Shown: piece after piece, positions 26,464-35,235 of the stretch
How positions within the stretch are numbered: the first letter of the stretch is position 1
Layout: each line of letters starts with the position of its first letter
DNA from: Bifidobacterium olomucense
Lineage (GTDB): Bacteria > Actinomycetota > Actinomycetes > Actinomycetales > Bifidobacteriaceae
Reading direction: 5' to 3'
Assembly (NCBI RefSeq): GCF_012932375.1
Contig: NZ_JAAIIG010000005.1
Span: 149,291-213,290 of the forward strand
Length of the DNA: 64,000 nt
Translations under genes and position numbers: made by a program
The notes under the pieces: generated by a model
Told to the model about the DNA's origin: nothing
The model's database searches: none
What the model saw: the letters and a program-made list of their open reading frames with translations, nothing else

Positions 26464-26740
26464 GACCATCTCTCCTTTTCGCTGCGTTCACAGGTATATA
26501 CGTGCGAGACGCGCGAATCGTTGCACCAAATTTCACCCGGGCGTGTCGGGGTGGCGGGAGTTGCGCAGATACAGCCCGTTTTTGCATGGGAATAGGCATT
26601 ATCTGCGCGGCGATGTGGTCGGGCGATGTGGTCGGTCCGCGTACTTAATGCCGTTTGTGCTGGCGGTTGCTGCACATATTCGCCATTGCCCGCGCCAATT
26701 CATACAATGCAAGGTAGTGAACCTAACCCAGGAGGGCTGA

Positions 26741-28225
26741 ATGTCGATTCCGCTGATTCTTGCGTCCAAGTCCAAGCCGCGCCGCGATGTGCTGTATGCA
26801 GCCGGCATCTGCCCCACGATTCGCGTCTCGCATGTGGACGAGCCCGCCGCGCTTCAGGCCGCCGCCCGCGAAGCCGGTGTGACGGTGGATGAGCTGACCG
26901 TCGATCAGCGGGTGATGATTCTGGCCGAGGCCAAGGCCCAGGCCGTCCATCGAGCCTACCGTAACGTGGCTGCGACGGCCGCTGCCGCAACCGGTGAGCG
27001 TGTGATTGCGTATCCGTTGCGTGCCGCCGAAGTACAGACCGAGGATGCCGCCGGGGCCGATGCAAACGTTGCCGGTACGTCCGCCGCGCCTGCCCCCGCC
27101 GTGCCTGAAGCGCAGTCCATCGACTACTCTTCGGACCGTATCGCTACCACCCGCGACTTTTCCGGCGTGGATATGCCAACCGTCACCGAGCCGATTTCCA
27201 ATATCGTTGCGCTGCAGCCGGGACTCACTCGCGCTACGGTCGGACCGCTTATCATTGGCTGCGATTCAATGTTCCTGCTGGACGGCGAATGCTATGGCAA
27301 GCCGCACAGCGCTGAAGTCGCACGTGAACGTTTGCGTAGAATGCGCGGAGCCAGCGGCGAACTGTGGACCGGACACTGCGTCATCGACTTCGCCACCGGT
27401 CGTGTGGCGCGTGGTGCAAGCCATGCCGTTGTGAAGTTCGGCGATTTTACAGACAAGGACATCGAACGGTACATCGCTACCGGAGAGCCGCTGGAAGTGG
27501 CCGGATCGTTTACGCTGGAAGGCTTCGGCGGCGCGTTCATCGACGGCATCGAAGGCGATCCGCATGGCATCATCGGCATCAGCCTGCCGTTGCTCCGCAA
27601 GTTGACCCGCGAGCTCGGCGTGGATTGGACTGATCTGTGGAACGTTCAGCGCGGTGAAAACGCGCCTGAGGCGGCGGACGCGGCCGGCATTCCGGCGGCA
27701 GGCAAGGATAACCTGCCGCCTGTGGAGAATGTGCATCAGCCCGGCGATGGCTGGGTGGACTGCGCTTGCGGACGCAAGCATTGGGGCACCAACGGCGCGT
27801 CCGGCATCCTGCTGGCCCGTCGCGATCCGACCACCGGCAAGGTGACGGATGTGGTGATGCAGCATCGCGCCGCATGGAGTGCGGAAGGCGGCACTTGGGG
27901 TATTCCCGGCGGTGCCACGGCAGACGGTGAGTCGCCGATCGAAGGCGCGCTGCGCGAAAGCTATGAAGAGGCGAATATCACGCCTGAGGATATCGAAGTA
28001 GTCGGCTCCTACCGTGAGGACCACGGCAACTGGGCGTACACCACCGTGTTCGCATTCGAGAAGCCCGGTCACCGCGTTGAGCCGAAAGCCAACGACGACG
28101 AAAGCAAGGAGATCTGCTGGGTGCCGATCAACGATGTGCCCAACCGCAAGCTCTTGACCGCCATGAAAACCGACTGGCCCCGCTTCGCCGCCCGTCTCAA
28201 CGAGTTGGCGGCCGCGTTACGGTAG
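26741..28225 (+). CDS. Maf-like nucleotide pyrophosphatase fused to a Nudix hydrolase
   Basis: 494 aa with AGGAGG just upstream of the ATG. The N-terminal part is Maf: LASKSKPRRDVLYAAGI (S-x-S-x-x-R-R), catalytic Asp in IIGCDSMFLLDGECYGKP, and the C-terminal DIERYIATGEPLEVAGSFTLEG block. About 90 residues of Ala/Thr-rich sequence are inserted (roughly 80-170) between the first motif and the catalytic Asp. The C-terminal third (from about 345) is Nudix with the box GGATADGE..REsYEEANI (G-x5-E-x7-RE-x2-EE). Maf hydrolyses non-canonical or methylated nucleoside triphosphates and Nudix enzymes hydrolyse oxidised or other nucleoside diphosphate derivatives, so the fusion is likely a nucleotide-pool cleaner. 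The Gly of the consensus box is Asn here. Confidence 0.88.
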   Translation: MSIPLILASKSKPRRDVLYAAGICPTIRVSHVDEPAALQAAAREAGVTVDELTVDQRVMILAEAKAQAVHRAYRNVAATAAAATGERVIAYPLRAAEVQTEDAAGADANVAGTSAAPAPAVPEAQSIDYSSDRIATTRDFSGVDMPTVTEPISNIVALQPGLTRATVGPLIIGCDSMFLLDGECYGKPHSAEVARERLRRMRGASGELWTGHCVIDFATGRVARGASHAVVKFGDFTDKDIERYIATGEPLEVAGSFTLEGFGGAFIDGIEGDPHGIIGISLPLLRKLTRELGVDWTDLWNVQRGENAPEAADAAGIPAAGKDNLPPVENVHQPGDGWVDCACGRKHWGTNGASGILLARRDPTTGKVTDVVMQHRAAWSAEGGTWGIPGGATADGESPIEGALRESYEEANITPEDIEVVGSYREDHGNWAYTTVFAFEKPGHRVEPKANDDESKEICWVPINDVPNRKLLTAMKTDWPRFAARLNELAAALR

Positions 28226-28390
28226 AGGTGCCGACGATTGCGGTTGCCGTGTGACCGTCTGCCGAATCGGAAATGGATCATCTTCTCTGGTAAGGGTTGA
28301 GTTTGGGAAACCGTCTTCGGCTTCTTGAGCCCAATCCTCAATCATCTTATCGGTGATTGGTGTGCCATCGGGTGTGGTGTATCGCTTCAT
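28217..28390 (-). CDS. Small protein (57 aa) of the toxin-antitoxin-like cassette
   Basis: ATG at 28390 with AAGGA 7 nt upstream; the frame ends with TAA at 28217-28219, overlapping the convergent Maf-Nudix gene. The protein starts MKRYTTPDGTPITDKMIEDW and ends Gln/Pro-rich. The beginning (YTTPDG-x-ITD-x-MI-x-W) resembles the N-terminus of short ribbon-helix-helix-type antitoxin components in actinobacteria, but here the DNA-binding C-terminus is absent, so it may be truncated or a distinct small protein. It lies 30 bp after the toxin-like gene on the same strand, which suggests co-transcription. Confidence 0.6.
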   Translation of the reverse strand: MKRYTTPDGTPITDKMIEDWAQEAEDGFPNSTLTREDDPFPIRQTVTRQPQSSAPLP

Positions 28391-28420
28391 CTCTGGTCCT
28401 TAGTTGAGATTGGATAATGG

Positions 28421-28804
28421 CTATTGCAGCTGGGCCAAACGCCGGTAGATGTCGGAGGGCAGGTGCCGATTGCCGAAGCCTTTGACTCGGATGCCGTCGG
28501 CGGTGCGCATGTATACGATGCGCATATCGGCGCGGGATTGCTGTCCTCGCCGGTGTTGGAAGTGGAACGACTTCCAGCCGGCGAAGTCGTATTTCAGTTC
28601 GCTGCCCTCTACCGTACCTTCCGTGAGCTGTGTCATAGCGCGGTGAACGGACGCAACAGCGATTTTGAATTCGTCCTCATCCGGCCATACGTAGGCAAGC
28701 AGAATCACATCATCAGCGAGGGTGTCCGGATCCATCTGCAATCCGCGAACCGATGCGATGATGGCAATGGCCCGCTCTAAAAGTGCGTTGCTGATAGCCA
28801 TCAT
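28421..28804 (-). CDS. Putative toxin of a type II TA-like pair (RelE/ParE-like end)
   Basis: 127 aa. The start codon ATGATG overlaps the stop of the upstream gene by 4 nt, typical of TA pairs. The N-terminal half is helical and the C-terminal part RADMRIVYMRTADGIRVKGFGNRHLPSDIYRRL resembles the strand-rich end of RelE/ParE/HigB-like toxins (D-x-R-I-V-Y). The N-terminal half does not look like classic RelE, and I cannot assign the family with certainty. If it is a toxin, an mRNA interferase or gyrase-targeting role would be expected. It could also be a plain hypothetical protein with an antitoxin-like neighbour. Confidence 0.6.
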   Translation of the reverse strand: MMAISNALLERAIAIIASVRGLQMDPDTLADDVILLAYVWPDEDEFKIAVASVHRAMTQLTEGTVEGSELKYDFAGWKSFHFQHRRGQQSRADMRIVYMRTADGIRVKGFGNRHLPSDIYRRLAQLQ

Positions 28805-29163
28805 TGACCGCCATCGAGAAAAGCGCGCACCTTCTCCTTACGTTTGGACAGACTGTCCTGTGCTGACTGGGACAGGTCAGCTCCGGTCTTCCACTGTTCC
28901 TTGTCTCCGCGCGCAATGAACATCTGCTGCATGGTGAATCGCTCGACCTCGGATTCCAATGCATTAATGGCATCCAACATTTCGTTCAGTGACTCCACGG
29001 ACACCAGATAACCGGCCGTGTCCGTACGGTCGACGATTTCCAGCAAGCCGCGCTCGGCCAACGTCTTACGCCAAGCATTCGAGCGCGACAGTTCCGTCAA
29101 TCCGATACGAGAGCCCGGAGTAGCAACTTCGCGCAGTGCCTCCGCGCGTTCTTTGATATCCAT
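28801..29163 (-). CDS. Putative antitoxin (Phd/YefM-like)
   Basis: 120 aa from the ATG at 29163; a TTG five codons earlier (29178) is possible. The first 65 residues read SRIGLTELSRSNAWRKTLAE then ERGLLEIVDRTDTAGYLVS, which is like the Phd/YefM antitoxin fold where a short N-terminal DNA-binding unit is followed by D-R-x-x-x-x-G-Y-L-V. A coiled helix with many Glu/Gln residues follows, which would wrap the toxin. It is first in a three-gene cassette and is preceded by an AT-rich 70-bp region with a TACACA/TGTGTA inverted repeat, a possible autoregulatory site. Family assignment is by pattern only. Confidence 0.6.
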   Translation of the reverse strand: MDIKERAEALREVATPGSRIGLTELSRSNAWRKTLAERGLLEIVDRTDTAGYLVSVESLNEMLDAINALESEVERFTMQQMFIARGDKEQWKTGADLSQSAQDSLSKRKEKVRAFLDGGQ

Positions 29164-29200
29164 CCCAATCACCGCCAAACATCAGAATCAACTATGATTT

Positions 29201-29235
29201 AATTACACATATTATTGTGTATTATAATGTGAACC
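29201..29235. promoter_or_regulatory. AT-rich promoter/operator region of the TA-like cassette
   Basis: A TACACA-6 bp-TGTGTA inverted repeat (29204-29221) lies in a stretch of unusually low GC, 38 bp before the antitoxin start. On the minus strand a TATAAT box (around 29226) and a TTGACT are present, but the spacing between these two is too short for a standard promoter, so the exact -35/-10 pair is unclear. Confidence 0.5.
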
Positions 29236-29264
29236 ATAGTCAAATAGGATGATGTAAGCCATTG

Positions 29265-30191
29265 TCATCGTCGAATTTCGCTGTGCTTGCGGAACTCCAT
29301 GGGGGTCAGGCCGGTTTTACGCTTGAATGCGGCGCAGAAGGAGCTGGTGTCGGTGAAGCCGCATTCCTCGCAGAGCTGGCGCAGCGAGATATCCGAATTG
29401 ATCAGACGATATTTCGCCGCATGCATGCGGGCGTCCAGCACGTAGGCGTACGGCGTGTAGCCGGTTTCCTTTTTGAAGACGCGAATGAAATGATATTCGC
29501 TCATGTACACCAGTCCGGCCAGCTCGCCCACGGTCAGCGGCTCGTTCAAATGGTTGGCGATATACGCCAGCACGCTTTCGATGGCATGTGGCCCTCGGCG
29601 GGCGGCGAGTCCGGAGGCTCCGCCGAGGGCCGACGCTGCCGAGCCTGAGCCGCCGTCAACCGGAGCCGACGCCGCGTCGTCCGCGCCCAGCGCAAACTCG
29701 GTGAGCACATCCGTGATGTACTTGGCCATCAACGGTTCCGAAATACGCGCGGCCATATGGAACGTTTCGTAGATTTTCGTCAACTGGGTGATCGCGTATC
29801 CTGGTTCGCGCAGCGAGAACACCGAGCCGAGTCGTTCGTGAATCAGCTCGTAATAGGCGCGCGCGGTAGGGCCGTCGAAGTGCAGCCACAGCACGTCGCT
29901 GTCTTCGGCGGTGCTGTAGGAGTGATGGGCGTAGCAGTCGACCAGCACGAAGTCGCCGGCAGAGGCATGCTGTGCGCTTTCGCCGAACTTCGACACCACG
30001 TCGAACGAGCCGGAGCGGATCGCCATAATCAGGAAACTGTCGAACGAGCTGCGCTCCTGCCGGTAGCCGGCCTCGTAATGGAAGAACCCTGCGCGCAGCG
30101 GATGCAGGAACGTGCGCAGCGCCGTTTTGCTGGGTGTGTAGATATAGAATTCCGAACCTTCATTGGTTATGCCATGTTCCGCCGGCTTCAT
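29265..30191 (-). CDS. AraC family transcriptional regulator
   Basis: 308 aa from the ATG at 30191, which has AAGGAGG 7 nt upstream; an upstream in-frame start at 30251 has none. The N-terminal part (about 10-170) is the AraC-type cupin sensor domain (FHYEAGYRQERSSFDSFLIM). A Gly/Ala/Ser-rich linker is followed by the double helix-turn-helix (about 205-305): LTVGELAGLVYMSEYHFIRV, FKKETGYTPYAYV and DISLRQLCEECGFTDTSSFC with GLTPMEFRK. It is divergent from the DUF5107/TPR gene and is the natural regulator of the carbohydrate locus. Matching boxes near 30314 and at 36579/36637 are candidate binding sites. Confidence 0.92.
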   Translation of the reverse strand: MKPAEHGITNEGSEFYIYTPSKTALRTFLHPLRAGFFHYEAGYRQERSSFDSFLIMAIRSGSFDVVSKFGESAQHASAGDFVLVDCYAHHSYSTAEDSDVLWLHFDGPTARAYYELIHERLGSVFSLREPGYAITQLTKIYETFHMAARISEPLMAKYITDVLTEFALGADDAASAPVDGGSGSAASALGGASGLAARRGPHAIESVLAYIANHLNEPLTVGELAGLVYMSEYHFIRVFKKETGYTPYAYVLDARMHAAKYRLINSDISLRQLCEECGFTDTSSFCAAFKRKTGLTPMEFRKHSEIRR

Positions 30192-30313
30192 CGCCGCCTC
30201 CTTGTGCTGGCTTTGGGCTACGTTGACTTGCGTTACGTGGTGCCAAGCCACGTCACGTTGCGCTGAGCCGCGCCGGGCCGCATCGATCCGCTACTTTGCA
30301 ACCGCGCCAGTCA

Positions 30314-30334
30314 AATAGCAATTATTTCATATTG
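30314..30334 (+). promoter_or_regulatory. Candidate AraC-type operator box upstream of the DUF5107 gene
   Basis: AATAGCAATTATTTCATATTG here matches the box at 36579-36600 (AATAGCAATAATTTCATACT) in 18 of 20 positions. It lies in the divergent gap between the AraC regulator and the DUF5107/TPR gene, 123 bp from the regulator start. Confidence 0.6.
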
Positions 30335-30463
30335 AAGAACAATTACTCTAGATGTCAACGATATTTTCGGCCATAGACTAAAGGCAATCAATCAAAAGAT
30401 TGTGGCTCGCATGAGTCAAGAAGAACGCAACAACGGTAAACACTACAACGAAGTGGAGCAATC

Positions 30464-33400
30464 ATGGCCGTTACCATTCAGGACACCGTCATCACTATCC
30501 CGACCTACGGGATCGGAGCTGCGGACAAGAACCCGCAGTTCATCGAAAAGCGCGTCTACCAGGGCAGCTCTGGCCGCGTCTACCCATACCCGGTGATCGA
30601 AACCATCAGCGACGAGAAGCGCGACAAGGCCTACAAGGCCGTGATCATCGAGAATGAATACCTCGAAATCACCGTGCTTCCCGAACTCGGCGGACGTATC
30701 CAGTACGCCAAGGACAAGACCAACAATTACGACTTCGTCTACCGTAACGACGTCATCAAGCCGGCGCTTGTGGGCCTGACCGGCCCGTGGATCTCCGGCG
30801 GCATCGAATTCAACTGGCCGCAGCATCACCGCCCGACCACCTACTCGCCGGTGGACTACGACATCAAAGACCTGCCGGACGGCGGCAAGGCGGTGCTCTG
30901 CCACGACACCGATCAGATGTACGGCACCCAGGTGGTCACCACCATCGCCCTGCATCCCGGCAAAGCCTACATCGAAATCACCGCACAGCTGTACAACGGC
31001 ACCGCACTGCCGCAGACCTTCCTGTGGTGGGCGAACCCGGCCGTACCGGTCAACGAGCACACCAAAACCGTGATGCCGCCGGATGTAACCGCAGTCATGG
31101 ACCACGGCAAGCGCGACGTCTCCCGGTACCCGATCGCCACCGGCACCTACTACAAGCATGACTATTCGCGCGGCGTGGACATCGGCCGCTACAAGAACGT
31201 GCCGGTGCCGACCAGCTACATGGCCGCACACTCCGACTACAACTTCGTCGGCGGCTATGATTTCGGCGTCGGCGCAGGCATTCTGCACGTGGCCGACCAC
31301 CACGTGAGCCCCGGCAAGAAGCAGTGGACCTGGGGCAACGGCGACTTCGGCCGCGCCTGGGACCGCAACCTGACCGACGCCAACGGCCCGTACGTGGAGC
31401 TGATGACCGGCGTCTTCACCGACAACCAGCCCGACTTCACCTGGTTGAAGCCCTACGAAGGCAAGACCTTCACCCAGTACTTCATGCCGTACAAGGCCGT
31501 GGGCCAGGTCAAGAACGCGTCCATCAAGGCCGCCGTGAACCTGGAGATCGGCCCGGAGGACACGTTCGGTGCCGCCGGCGAGGTCGAAGGCATCGAAGCT
31601 CAGGGCTTGAAGGCCGGGCAGGGCCGCGTGACCGTGTACGCCACCAGCGTGTATGAGAACGCCACCGTCACCGTGACCACCAAGGGCGGCAAGACGCTGT
31701 ACTCCTACACCGGCACGATCAGCCCGAACGACATCGTCCGCGCCGAATTCGAAACCGGCGAGGTTCCGGCCACCGAAATCACCGCCACCGTAGCGGACGC
31801 GAACGGCACCGTGCTCATCGACTACACCCCGCAACCAAAGAAGATCGACAAACTGCCGGAGCCGGCCAAGGCCGCCGACGAACCGGCGAAGATCGCCACT
31901 AACGAGGAGCTGCTGCTCGCCGGTCTGCATCTGGAACAGTACCGTCACGCCACCTACATGCCGGACCCGTACTACCTCGAAGGCCTGAAGCGCGACCCGC
32001 AAGACGCCCGCATCAACAATGCGTACGGCCGTCTGCAGCTGCGCCGCGGTGTGTTCGATTGCGCCGAAGCCCACTTCCGCTCGGCAATCAAGCGTTTGAC
32101 CAAGCACAACACCCAGCCGTACGATTCCGAGCCGCACTACAACCTTGGCTTGGTCCTGTTCCTGCAGGGCAGGTATGACGAGGCGTTCGACGCCTTCTTC
32201 AAGGCCACCTGGGACGATACGCAGAAGGAACGCGCCTTCTTCTACATGGCCGCCATCGCCGCCCGCCGAGGCGACTTCGCGGACGCGCTGGAATACGTGA
32301 ACAACGCGCTGACCCGCAACACCATGAACATCAAGGCCCGCGGCCTGAAGGCCTACGTGCTGCGCAAGCTCGGACGTACGGACGAGGCCGCGACAGCGCT
32401 CGCCGAAAACCTCGCCATCGATGAGTTCGACTTCGTTTCCGGATACGAGCGTGTGCTCGCCGGGGGAGAGCCGGCCGAACTGCAGCGTCTGATGCGCGGC
32501 TTCTTCGAAAACTATCTGCAGGCCGCCCGCGACTATGCGCTGTTCGGTGCCTATGAGGAGGCGCTGGACTTGCTTGCCGAAGCCGATCAGTCGAAGCCGA
32601 TGGTCAAGTATTACGAAGGCTACTATCTTGCCGAACTGGGCCGTGATCTTGGTGCCAAGGCCGCGTTCGAGGCCGCCGAGGCCGCGCCAAGCGACTACTG
32701 CTTCCCGAACAAGCTGGAGGATATCGCGCCGCTTGAGAAGGCCATCGCAGTGGTGGACGGCGCCAAGGCCCCGTACTACCTCGGCTGCCTCTACTACGAC
32801 AAGGTGCAGGCCGACAAAGCCATCGCCCTGTGGGAGCAGTCGCGCGATCTTGACCCTGAATTCCCGACCGTACACCGCAATCTGGCGCTCGCCTACTACA
32901 ACAAGCGCGGTGACGCGGCGGCTGCCAAGGTCGAAATCGAACAGGCCTACGCACTGGACGAATCCGATGCCCGCGTGTTCTTGGAAACCGACCAGCTGCA
33001 TCGCAAGATCGGCTGGACCTACGCCCAGCGTCTCACCGAGTTCGAAAAGCATCTCGACGTGGTGGCCAAGCGCGACGACTTGTTCATCGAATACCTGACC
33101 GTGCTCAACCTGACCGGCAACTACGCCAAGGCCTACGAGCTGATGAGCCAGCGCCGCTTCCACCCGTGGGAGGGCGGCGAAGGCAAGATCACCGGCCAGT
33201 ACCGCATCGCACTGACCCTGCTCGCCAAGGATGCGATGGCGGCCGGCGACTGGGCCAAGGCCAAGGAACTGCTGGTCAAGACGCTCGTCTACCCCGAGAA
33301 CTTGGGCGAAGGCAAGCTCGAAGGCCAGAAGGACAACGATATCCACTACTACCTCGGTGTGGTGGAGCGCGCACTTGGCGACGAGGAAGCGGCCCGCGCT

Positions 33401-33808
33401 GAATTCCGTCAGGCCACCATCGGCCCCGACGAGGTGAAGGGCGCGATGTACTACAACGACCAGCCCGCCGAAATGATCCTCTTCCAAGGTCTCGCCCACA
33501 AGGCGCTTGGCGAGGAAGGCCCGGCCAACGCCCGATTCTACCGTCTGCTGGACTACGGTGAGCAGCACCTCGACGATCAGGTCAAGATCGATTACTTCGC
33601 CGTCTCCCTGCCGGACTTCCTCATCTTCGAAAACGACTACACGAAGATGAACCGCGTCCACTGCGAATACCTGATGGGACTCGCGAACATCGGCCGCGGC
33701 GAACGCGAGGAAGCCGAACGTTTCCTCACCGAAGCCCTGGGCGCAGACCCCAGCCACATCCAGGCCAACCTGTTCACCGATGAGGTGATGAATCGTCACG
33801 TGCTGTGA
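30464..33808 (+). CDS. DUF5107 domain protein with C-terminal TPR repeats
   Basis: 1114 aa, ATG at 30464, with GGAGCAATC just before it. The N-terminal 350 residues match the DUF5107 type, a mutarotase-like beta-sandwich: YKAVIIENEYLEITVLPELGG, GPWISGGIEFNWPQHHRPTT, the QTFLWWANPA motif and WGNGDFGRAWDRNLTDANGP. The middle (350-460) is a beta-rich linker. From about 490 to the end there are TPR-like helical pairs (for example LGLVLFLQGRYDEAFDAFF and LGCLYYDKVQADKAIALWEQ). No signal peptide or membrane helix is seen, so the protein is cytosolic. Sugar-binding mutarotase folds and TPR scaffolds suggest carbohydrate metabolism or enzyme assembly, but the molecular role is unknown. A 12-bp stem terminator follows. 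Confidence 0.85.
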   Translation: MAVTIQDTVITIPTYGIGAADKNPQFIEKRVYQGSSGRVYPYPVIETISDEKRDKAYKAVIIENEYLEITVLPELGGRIQYAKDKTNNYDFVYRNDVIKPALVGLTGPWISGGIEFNWPQHHRPTTYSPVDYDIKDLPDGGKAVLCHDTDQMYGTQVVTTIALHPGKAYIEITAQLYNGTALPQTFLWWANPAVPVNEHTKTVMPPDVTAVMDHGKRDVSRYPIATGTYYKHDYSRGVDIGRYKNVPVPTSYMAAHSDYNFVGGYDFGVGAGILHVADHHVSPGKKQWTWGNGDFGRAWDRNLTDANGPYVELMTGVFTDNQPDFTWLKPYEGKTFTQYFMPYKAVGQVKNASIKAAVNLEIGPEDTFGAAGEVEGIEAQGLKAGQGRVTVYATSVYENATVTVTTKGGKTLYSYTGTISPNDIVRAEFETGEVPATEITATVADANGTVLIDYTPQPKKIDKLPEPAKAADEPAKIATNEELLLAGLHLEQYRHATYMPDPYYLEGLKRDPQDARINNAYGRLQLRRGVFDCAEAHFRSAIKRLTKHNTQPYDSEPHYNLGLVLFLQGRYDEAFDAFFKATWDDTQKERAFFYMAAIAARRGDFADALEYVNNALTRNTMNIKARGLKAYVLRKLGRTDEAATALAENLAIDEFDFVSGYERVLAGGEPAELQRLMRGFFENYLQAARDYALFGAYEEALDLLAEADQSKPMVKYYEGYYLAELGRDLGAKAAFEAAEAAPSDYCFPNKLEDIAPLEKAIAVVDGAKAPYYLGCLYYDKVQADKAIALWEQSRDLDPEFPTVHRNLALAYYNKRGDAAAAKVEIEQAYALDESDARVFLETDQLHRKIGWTYAQRLTEFEKHLDVVAKRDDLFIEYLTVLNLTGNYAKAYELMSQRRFHPWEGGEGKITGQYRIALTLLAKDAMAAGDWAKAKELLVKTLVYPENLGEGKLEGQKDNDIHYYLGVVERALGDEEAARAEFRQATIGPDEVKGAMYYNDQPAEMILFQGLAHKALGEEGPANARFYRLLDYGEQHLDDQVKIDYFAVSLPDFLIFENDYTKMNRVHCEYLMGLANIGRGEREEAERFLTEALGADPSHIQANLFTDEVMNRHVL

Positions 33809-33826
33809 TGTCCTGTGAACATCTGT

Positions 33827-33862
33827 GCGCCGGCTCCCTGTCTTCCGAGGGGGAGCCGGCGC
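33827..33862. terminator. Terminator after the DUF5107/TPR gene
   Basis: GCGCCGGCTCCC (33827-33838) and complement GGGAGCCGGCGC (33851-33862), a 12-bp perfect GC-rich stem with a 12-nt loop, followed by TTCC. It lies between the convergent DUF5107/TPR and CdaR-like genes and may serve both. Confidence 0.85.
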
Positions 33863-33920
33863 TTCCGTATGCCGTAAGCGAGGCCGTGCGTCACGTACCG
33901 CGCGTCGCGTGCCGCGCTGA

Positions 33921-35177
33921 TCATGGAGTAGTCCGCCAGAACTTCAGCAGTCGCCGCAGCGCAAACGCCAAGGCCAGCAACGTGTAGTCGCCTAAATCAC
34001 GCGGATTGTAACCGGTTGCGCGAGCGATTTTATTGAGTCGATTCTGCACGGTGTTCTTATGGAGAAACAGCTCCTCGGCCGTGTGCCCGATGCTGCCGTT
34101 GTGCCGCGTGTACGCGTCGAACAGTACAGCCGCCTCGTCCTTCTCCTTCTCGGTGAGGCCGTCCAAAATCCGATTCGAGAAACGTTCGGCAGTCGTATCT
34201 TTGATCGCGCACAACGCCATGCCCAGCGTGGAATCGTCATAGTCCAGTGTACGTGGGTAACCGGTGCTGATTTCAGGGGCGACTGCAACTGCAGTCTCCG
34301 CGCCGGCCGCAATGTTGCGTTGCCGATGCAGAAACGCCAGCCATAATTCGGCGCTGCGCGCTTGCAGATACGCTTCTCGATAGTCGGCAATAGCGTCTAC
34401 CGGCTCACTGACGCCGAACACCAACGGATACCCGGTGGATTGGGACACCGCTTGCGAAATGCGGTCGAGCACTTCCCGATGCGCAGTGGTGCCGGAGCCG
34501 ACGACGCTACTGTCTGCGGCGAGAATCAAACGAAATTCGCCACCGTATATGGAATACAGACTGTGCGGCTGATCTGTCATAAGGCGATCGACCATATCGT
34601 AGGTGCTGTCTTGCGTGATGTCGTTGTGTACCGTGCCGACGCGCTGCACGGTCCTGTTGCGCAGCTCCTGCGGCACATGCAGCCGCCCTACCGCCACCAC
34701 ACGCGGCACGGTGAGATCCACGCTCAACGTGTCCGTCAGGTAGCCGATCAACCCGGTATCCGGCTGTGGCGCGATCAACAGATTCGTGAGGTTCGCGGCC
34801 ATCATGCGTCTATCGAACCGGGAGACCTGCTCCATGTTTTCGCGCACCAAAATCTCGGTCATCTTCTTGATGACGTTGCCGAACGGCTCCACTTCGGCGC
34901 GCTGGCCGGTGATGCCGATCACGGCGATCACCGCGTCGCCCTGCATCACCGGCACATTGATGCCGTCACGCGCGCCGGCGAACGGATGCTTGGCGTCCAC
35001 CGCCACGCTTTGCTTGGTGCGTGCGGCGAGCCGCGCGGCCTCATGATCGGTGTCCACGCGGGTAGGATCGGTGCTGGCGATGATATGGCCGTTGGTGTCG
35101 AAGAAGTTGATGTCGTGGCTTAACGCGCCTTTGATGTTCTCCACGATGGTGGAGGCGATGCGTGGGTCGATGTCCAT
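33921..35177 (-). CDS. CdaR-type (sugar diacid) transcriptional regulator
   Basis: 418 aa with AAGGAG upstream of the ATG. The N-terminal sugar-diacid recognition domain (about 1-130) contains IVENIKGALSHDINFFDTNG and PVMQGDAVIAVIGITG. The C-terminal PucR-type helix-turn-helix (about 350-410) is NGSIGHTAEELFLHKNTVQN then RLNKIARATGYNPRDL. CdaR regulators respond to glycerate, glucarate or galactarate and activate glycerate/galactarate genes in proteobacteria. It is divergent from a glycerate kinase gene, which strongly suggests that it regulates that gene, probably in response to glycerate. A perfect palindrome lies in the intergenic gap. Confidence 0.9.
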   Translation of the reverse strand: MDIDPRIASTIVENIKGALSHDINFFDTNGHIIASTDPTRVDTDHEAARLAARTKQSVAVDAKHPFAGARDGINVPVMQGDAVIAVIGITGQRAEVEPFGNVIKKMTEILVRENMEQVSRFDRRMMAANLTNLLIAPQPDTGLIGYLTDTLSVDLTVPRVVAVGRLHVPQELRNRTVQRVGTVHNDITQDSTYDMVDRLMTDQPHSLYSIYGGEFRLILAADSSVVGSGTTAHREVLDRISQAVSQSTGYPLVFGVSEPVDAIADYREAYLQARSAELWLAFLHRQRNIAAGAETAVAVAPEISTGYPRTLDYDDSTLGMALCAIKDTTAERFSNRILDGLTEKEKDEAAVLFDAYTRHNGSIGHTAEELFLHKNTVQNRLNKIARATGYNPRDLGDYTLLALAFALRRLLKFWRTTP

Positions 35178-35235
35178 CTTCGGCTCCTTTGCTTGGCTCG
35201 ACTGCCTTGGTTGCTACGACTGCTTGAACCCTCCA

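Noticed and set aside
28449..28780. Plus-strand ORFs over the TA-like cassette
   Set aside because: The minus-strand genes have overlapping start/stop, ribosome sites and motif matches; the plus frames have neither.
30443..33799. 1118-codon open frame antisense to the DUF5107/TPR gene
   Set aside because: It is the GC-rich shadow of the real gene; composition is Val/His/Gly/Arg-biased with no recognisable domain, and the plus frame has clear homology features and a terminator.
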